In this document: in pieces, positions 60,773-64,000 of the stretch
Layout: the number at the start of each line of letters is the position of its first letter
Position numbering within the stretch: the stretch's first letter is position 1
Assembly (NCBI RefSeq): GCF_004123295.1
Contig: NZ_SDMK01000003.1
Coordinates: forward strand, 434,001 to 498,000
Direction: 5' to 3'
DNA length: 64,000 bases
Source: Silvibacterium dinghuense
GTDB lineage: Bacteria > Acidobacteriota > Terriglobia > Terriglobales > Acidobacteriaceae
Translations under genes and position numbers: made by a program
Notes under the pieces: model-generated
The model's input: only the letters and a program-made list of their open reading frames with translations
What the model was told of the DNA's origin: nothing
The model's database searches: none

Positions 60773-62467
60773 ATGAGCAAGGTAATTTCCTGCGGAGGCA
60801 CGTCCCTGCTCAACAACATCTGTACCCAGCTTGCGGCTCGTTGCAACGTCGCCGCGCTCGCCTTCTTCCAGCAGAAGAACGACCTGCGCCACTATCTCCG
60901 CTACCATTACGGCGACCATACCTTCGAGCACCTCTATCGCTGGAACTGGTTCGATGCCTCGCTGCTCATCCCCTACTTCGTGGTGATGATCATCCTCGCC
61001 TTCTATGGCCTGCATCGCTATCAGCTCGTCTACCTCTATTACAAGCACAAGAAAGACGCCGCCAAGGAACCATCGCTCCGCTTCGAGACACTCCCGCGCA
61101 TCACCATCCAGCTCCCTATCTTCAACGAGCAGTACGTCATCGACCGCCTCATCGAGGCCTGCTCGCAGCTCGACTACCCGCGTGAACTGCTCGAGATTCA
61201 GGTCCTCGACGATTCGACCGACGAAACAAAAGAGGTAGCCTCCGCCATCTGCCAGCGTTATAAGGAAGCCGGCACGCCGATCGTCTACCTGCACCGTACC
61301 AATCGCCATGGCTTCAAGGCCGGCGCGCTCGACGAAGGACTCAAGGTCGCCAGCGGCGACTTCATCGCCATCTTCGATGCCGACTTCGTGCCTCCGCCGG
61401 ACTGGCTGATGAAGGTCATTCACCACTTCGCCGAGCCCAATATCGGCATGGTCCAGACGCGCTGGACGCACCTCAACCGCGACTACAGCTTCCTCACCCA
61501 GGTCGAGGCCATCCTGCTCGACGGCCACTTCGTGCTCGAGCACGGCGGCCGTTCCCGCGCCGGCGTCTTCTTCAACTTCAACGGCACCGCCGGCATGTGG
61601 CGCCGCGAGGTCATCGGCGAGGCCGGCGGCTGGCAGCATGACACTCTCACCGAAGACACCGACCTCAGCTACCGGGCCCAGCTCTGCGGCTGGAAGTTCA
61701 AGTATCTGCAGGATGTCGAGTGCCCGGCCGAGTTGCCCATCGAAATGACCGCTTTCAAGACCCAGCAGGCGCGCTGGGCCAAGGGCCTCATCCAGACCTC
61801 GAAGAAAATCCTGCCGCGCGTCTTTCAGAGCGACGCGCCCTGGCACACCAAGCTCGAGGCCTGGTACCACCTGACCGCGAACCTCAGCTACCCGCTGATG
61901 ATCATCCTCTCCGTGCTGCTGATGCCTGCGATGATCATCCGCTTCTACCAGGGCTGGTTCCAGATGCTGCTGATCGATCTGCCGCTCTTCATGGCATCGA
62001 CCTTCTCCATCTCGTCCTTCTACCTGGTCTCGCAAAAGGAACTCTTCCCCAAGCGCTGGTGGCGGACCTTCCTCTACCTGCCATTTCTGATGTCACTCGG
62101 CATCGGTCTCACCATCACGAATGCCAAGGCCGTGCTCGAGGCACTCTTCGGCATTCAGAGCTCCTTCAAGCGCACGCCCAAATATCGCGTGGAGAAGCGC
62201 GGTGAAAAGTCGAAGGCGACGAAGTACCGCAAGCGCCTCGGCATCATCCCCTGGATCGAGCTCGGCATCGGCTGCTACTTCGCCATGACCATCTGGTATG
62301 CGTGGACGAACGAGAACTACTTCACCATCCCGTTCCTGCTCCTCTTCGTCATCGGCTACTGGTACACCGGCCTGCTCTCGCTGCTCCAGGGCCGCTTCGA
62401 GCGCTGGCGCGGCGGCGGAGCCAACCTCGACGAGTCATCGCCAAAGCCGTTTCCGGTAGGTGTGTAA
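60773..62467 (+). CDS. Membrane family-2 glycosyltransferase (CslA/mannan-synthase-like)
   Basis: 564-residue processive glycosyltransferase of the inner membrane. One N-terminal helix (about 62-82) is followed by the GT2 domain: PIFNEQYVIDRLI, LDDSTDET, FDADFVP (DxD), FNFNGTAGMWRR, TEDTDLSYR and QQARWAKG (QxxRW). Four or so C-terminal helices form the polysaccharide channel. The motif set matches CslA/glucomannan-synthase and cellulose-synthase relatives. ATG 60773 lacks a ribosome-binding site and lies against a repeat; the conserved part begins near NDLRHYLRYHYGDHTFEHLY, so a later non-ATG start is possible. Single gene with its own strong terminator. Confidence 0.9.
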   Translation: MSKVISCGGTSLLNNICTQLAARCNVAALAFFQQKNDLRHYLRYHYGDHTFEHLYRWNWFDASLLIPYFVVMIILAFYGLHRYQLVYLYYKHKKDAAKEPSLRFETLPRITIQLPIFNEQYVIDRLIEACSQLDYPRELLEIQVLDDSTDETKEVASAICQRYKEAGTPIVYLHRTNRHGFKAGALDEGLKVASGDFIAIFDADFVPPPDWLMKVIHHFAEPNIGMVQTRWTHLNRDYSFLTQVEAILLDGHFVLEHGGRSRAGVFFNFNGTAGMWRREVIGEAGGWQHDTLTEDTDLSYRAQLCGWKFKYLQDVECPAELPIEMTAFKTQQARWAKGLIQTSKKILPRVFQSDAPWHTKLEAWYHLTANLSYPLMIILSVLLMPAMIIRFYQGWFQMLLIDLPLFMASTFSISSFYLVSQKELFPKRWWRTFLYLPFLMSLGIGLTITNAKAVLEALFGIQSSFKRTPKYRVEKRGEKSKATKYRKRLGIIPWIELGIGCYFAMTIWYAWTNENYFTIPFLLLFVIGYWYTGLLSLLQGRFERWRGGGANLDESSPKPFPVGV

Positions 62468-62480
62468 ATTCAATCGAAGC

Positions 62481-62522
62481 AAAGGACGAAGGCCGCGCTG
62501 ATCAGAGCGGCCTTCGTCCTTT
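62481..62522. terminator. Strong bidirectional terminator after GT2
   Basis: AAAGGACGAAGGCCGC pairs perfectly (16 bp) with GCGGCCTTCGTCCTTT around a ten-base loop; A and T tracts at the base allow action on both strands. Confidence 0.9.
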
Positions 62523-62531
62523 CTAAAAACA

Positions 62532-62580
62532 ATGTCATTCCGAGCGAGCATAGCGAGTCGAGGAACCTGCAGTTCGCATG
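62532..62580. repeat. Dispersed intergenic repeat of the GTCATTCCGAGCG type
   Basis: The stretch beginning TGTCATTCCGAGCG and continuing with TCGAGGAACCTGCAG matches, from memory, an intergenic repeat seen many times in acidobacterial and some other genomes. Only this copy lies in the window. Confidence 0.5.
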
Positions 62581-62601
62581 CACCGGCAATGCTCCGGGTG
62601 C

Positions 62602-62668
62602 CCCATCCAAGCTCCGCTTGGGTGGGAACGCAGGTGGCCCATACAAGCCCGATGTCGGCTTGTATGGG
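62602..62668. repeat. Two adjacent REP-like hairpins (copy 2 and a relative)
   Basis: Hairpin one: CCCATCCAAGC/GCTTGGGTGGG around TCC (62602-62626), the same element as at 54501 with a paired base change. Hairpin two: CCCATACAAGCC/GGCTTGTATGGG, a perfect 12-bp stem with a seven-base loop (62638-62668). Both keep CCCAT and CAAGC in the arms. Confidence 0.75.
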
Positions 62669-62797
62669 GGACATGATTCCTCCTCAGCTCCGCAAGGAAC
62701 ACCCCAGCACTCGAGCAAGCAAATACTGGCCGTCTTTATGACTAACCGCTGACTCGCCAGCGGCAAAGCCGCGCCGACTTGCTGACTCGCTCCTCTG

Positions 62798-63544
62798 CTA
62801 CTCCAGCATCGCCGCCACCACGGCCAGCGCCGTAATCGCCGCCGTCTCCGCGCGCAGAATTCTCGGCCCCAGGCTCACCGCCTTCCAGCCTTCGCTGTCG
62901 AAGAGCGCCTCTTCTTCCGCTGTCCATCCACCCTCAGGGCCGACCGCCAGCCGCACCGGCAACAGTTCGTCGCATCCCGTCATGCCCTCTTCGAGACACA
63001 GCGACTCGACCAGCGCCCTGCGCAGTGTCGTCGTCCGCTCCTGCTCGGCCAGCAGCAGCTTCACCGCTTCGCCCTCGCGCTTCGCCGCCGTCTTCAACGG
63101 CAGCGGGTCTTCGATCACCGGCACATCCGAACGCCGCGACTGCTGCGCCGCCTGGTGTGCAATTTTGCGCCACCGCTCCACGCGCCCTGCAGCCGACTGC
63201 CCGAGATGCTTCTCCGTCCGCCGCGCAATGACCGGAACAATCCGCTCGACACCCAGTTCCGTCGCCTTCTCGATCGTCCACTCCATGCGATCGAACTTGA
63301 AGACGGAAAGCAGCAGCGTGACCGGCAACGCTGGATCGGACTCAACTTCGGCAACGAGATTGAAGCGCACCTGATCACCGGTGATACCGGCGATGATGCC
63401 ATGCCACACGCGGTCGCCCGCCACGATGTCGAACTCCATGCCTGCCTGCGCGCGCAGCACGCGAATCAAATGCGAGGCCTGCTCTCCGGTCAGGCTGGCG
63501 GTTGCTTCATCCCATGTATCGGCTATCCAACGGCGTCGCGTCAT
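62798..63544 (-). CDS. rsmE: 16S rRNA m3U1498 methyltransferase RsmE
   Basis: 248-residue SPOUT-family methyltransferase that N3-methylates U1498 of 16S rRNA using S-adenosylmethionine. An N-terminal PUA-like domain (MTRRRWIADTWDEATASLTGEQASHLIRVLRAQAG) is followed by the knot domain with IEKATELGVERIVPV, RWRKIAHQAAQQSRRSDVP, AVGPEGGWTAEEEAL and LGPRILRAETAAI. Length is normal. ATG 63544. It is convergent with GT2 and separated from the downstream repeats by its own stop. Confidence 0.96.
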   Translation of the reverse strand: MTRRRWIADTWDEATASLTGEQASHLIRVLRAQAGMEFDIVAGDRVWHGIIAGITGDQVRFNLVAEVESDPALPVTLLLSVFKFDRMEWTIEKATELGVERIVPVIARRTEKHLGQSAAGRVERWRKIAHQAAQQSRRSDVPVIEDPLPLKTAAKREGEAVKLLLAEQERTTTLRRALVESLCLEEGMTGCDELLPVRLAVGPEGGWTAEEEALFDSEGWKAVSLGPRILRAETAAITALAVVAAMLE

Positions 63545-63614
63545 ACTTTTGATTCTCTCTCATTCCGCGCTGCAATCTCGCCGGCGCTGGCACGCCATCG
63601 CATAGAAACACGAA

Positions 63615-63635
63615 GGGGACGCTTGTCGCGTCCCC
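63615..63635. terminator. Bidirectional terminator after the Lys/Ala peptide gene
   Basis: GGGGACGC and GCGTCCCC form a perfect 8-bp stem with a five-base loop. On the plus strand TTTT follows; on the minus strand the flank is TTCGTGTTTC. It lies 28 bases after the small gene's stop. Confidence 0.7.
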
Positions 63636-63662
63636 TTTTGTGTTGCCTTGTGTTGCTTTGCC

Positions 63663-63734
63663 TTACTTCTTCTTGGCGACTTTCTTGGCTGCCTTCTTTG
63701 TCGCCGTCTTCTTGGCTGCCTTCTTCGTTGCCAT
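63663..63734 (-). CDS. 23-residue Lys/Ala-rich (histone H1-tail-like) peptide
   Basis: A tiny complete gene: MATKKAAKKTATKKAAKKVA followed by KKK and stop. It is built from AAKK and ATKK repeats, like bacterial histone-H1-type tails that bind DNA or RNA. ATG 63734 follows GGGAG by ten bases. A good promoter, a palindromic 5' leader and a terminator hairpin frame it, which makes translation of so short a frame believable. Nucleoid binding is inferred from composition only. A low-complexity repeat of this kind could also be a shortened remnant of a longer histone-like gene. Confidence 0.6.
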   Translation of the reverse strand: MATKKAAKKTATKKAAKKVAKKK

Positions 63735-64000
63735 GGTTGCTATTCTCCCTTTTTCGATTCGTACATCGAAACCTGCAGCACACGTGCTGCAGTTACCGAA
63801 TGTATAGAAGTCTCATAAATGCGTGTCAAGAAAAAAATCGCATTTGCGAACAATCTCTTTTCGACTCGGCATCGCTCGCGCCACTTGCTCGCCGCATCTC
63901 GCCTCACAACGCATGCAGATGTTTCGCAAGAGTCAGCGCAAGACCCGTCACGGCATCGTGCCATGCATGCGCCATCATGCCCGCGCGCAGACTTCTCCGC
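63735..64000. other. Right-end region: promoter, then nothing recognised
   Basis: The first 95 bases hold the leader palindrome and promoter of the Lys/Ala peptide gene. From about 63830 to the edge I see no complete gene. A frame may enter from beyond the edge on either strand, but the window is too short to judge. Confidence 0.4.
63773..63829 (-). promoter_or_regulatory. Strong promoter and palindromic leader of the Lys/Ala peptide gene
   Basis: On the minus strand TTGACA (63829-63824), 17 bases, TATACA (63806-63801). The expected start is near 63794, directly followed by the perfect inverted repeat CTGCAGCAC-2-GTGCTGCAG (63792-63773). This could be a 5' mRNA-stabilising hairpin or an operator. 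Confidence 0.75.

Larger units (their letters stand above)
62468..62797. other. Intergenic region rich in hairpins and repeats
   Basis: 330 bases between two convergent genes. It contains, in order, a long terminator hairpin, a copy of the widespread intergenic motif beginning GTCATTCCGAGCG (about 62533), and two REP-like hairpins. No protein gene is supported. Confidence 0.6.

Noticed and set aside
60746-62035. 429-codon frame on the minus strand inside GT2
   Set aside because: Glu/Val/Asp-rich mirror of the GT2 codons; GT2 motifs are complete on the other strand.
1-64000. Mobile elements, prophage, CRISPR array or plasmid origin
   Set aside because: No transposase, integrase, phage structural gene, regularly spaced repeat array or iteron cluster was seen.

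Overview
The window reads as chromosomal DNA of an acidobacterium, probably of the Acidobacteriaceae/Terriglobia group. This is inferred from gene content, not from a database search. Four very large Oar-type TonB-dependent receptors with N-terminal carboxypeptidase-regulatory domains, several secreted plant-polysaccharide hydrolases, high-GC coding sequence and an MqnC-like paralogue all fit that group. I see no transposase, integrase, phage gene, CRISPR array, plasmid origin or rRNA.

Region 1 (1-15.9 kb) is carbohydrate uptake and use. It holds a receptor cut by the left edge, a GH43-GH115 pair aimed at glucuronoarabinoxylan, and a receptor followed by a glycerophosphodiesterase. Divergent from that receptor is a DeoR-type regulator followed by an L-arabinokinase-like GHMP kinase, an EamA exporter-type protein and a GNAT protein. 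Region 2 (16.2-19.1 kb) is a secreted GH76 mannanase-like protein with two tandem copies of an unrecognised C-terminal module.

Region 3 (19.3-29.7 kb) is the most unusual block: an envelope locus around a 1561-residue alpha-2-macroglobulin with an intact thioester. One arm (minus) is DUF1175/YfaT-like, alpha-2-macroglobulin, polytopic membrane protein. The other arm (plus) is a DUF3617-like secreted protein, a minimal penicillin-binding transpeptidase, and a SpoIID protein fused to an HExxH peptidase domain. The arms converge and their last genes overlap by 61 bp. A DUF3829-type lipoprotein and a zinc-ribbon membrane protein follow (30.2-32.3 kb).

Region 4 (32.5-46.5 kb) holds an APC permease, a GH2 exo-glycosidase, a LacI regulator and two further receptors. 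Two nearly identical 18-bp operators with a central CG flank lacI. One lies at the GH2-permease promoter and the other just downstream of the receptor promoter, so a local LacI regulon is well supported. A membrane-anchored winged-helix-like protein next to the fourth receptor may act through paired TTCACNGT sites.

Region 5 (46.8-64 kb) is mostly housekeeping: tRNA-Cys, tRNA-Gly and a second, divergent tRNA-Cys; an ABC ATPase with a response regulator; PhzF; an operon of an L7/L12-like membrane protein, an unknown protein and an SPFH protein; a peroxiredoxin behind a possible structured RNA; beta-carbonic anhydrase; a Tat-exported metallo-beta-lactamase-fold protein; RecQ; a DUF481 outer-membrane protein; a Cys-less MqnC-like protein; a membrane GT2; RsmE; and a 23-residue Lys/Ala peptide gene with a strong promoter. 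Hairpin repeats of REP type lie at 54.5 and 62.6 kb.
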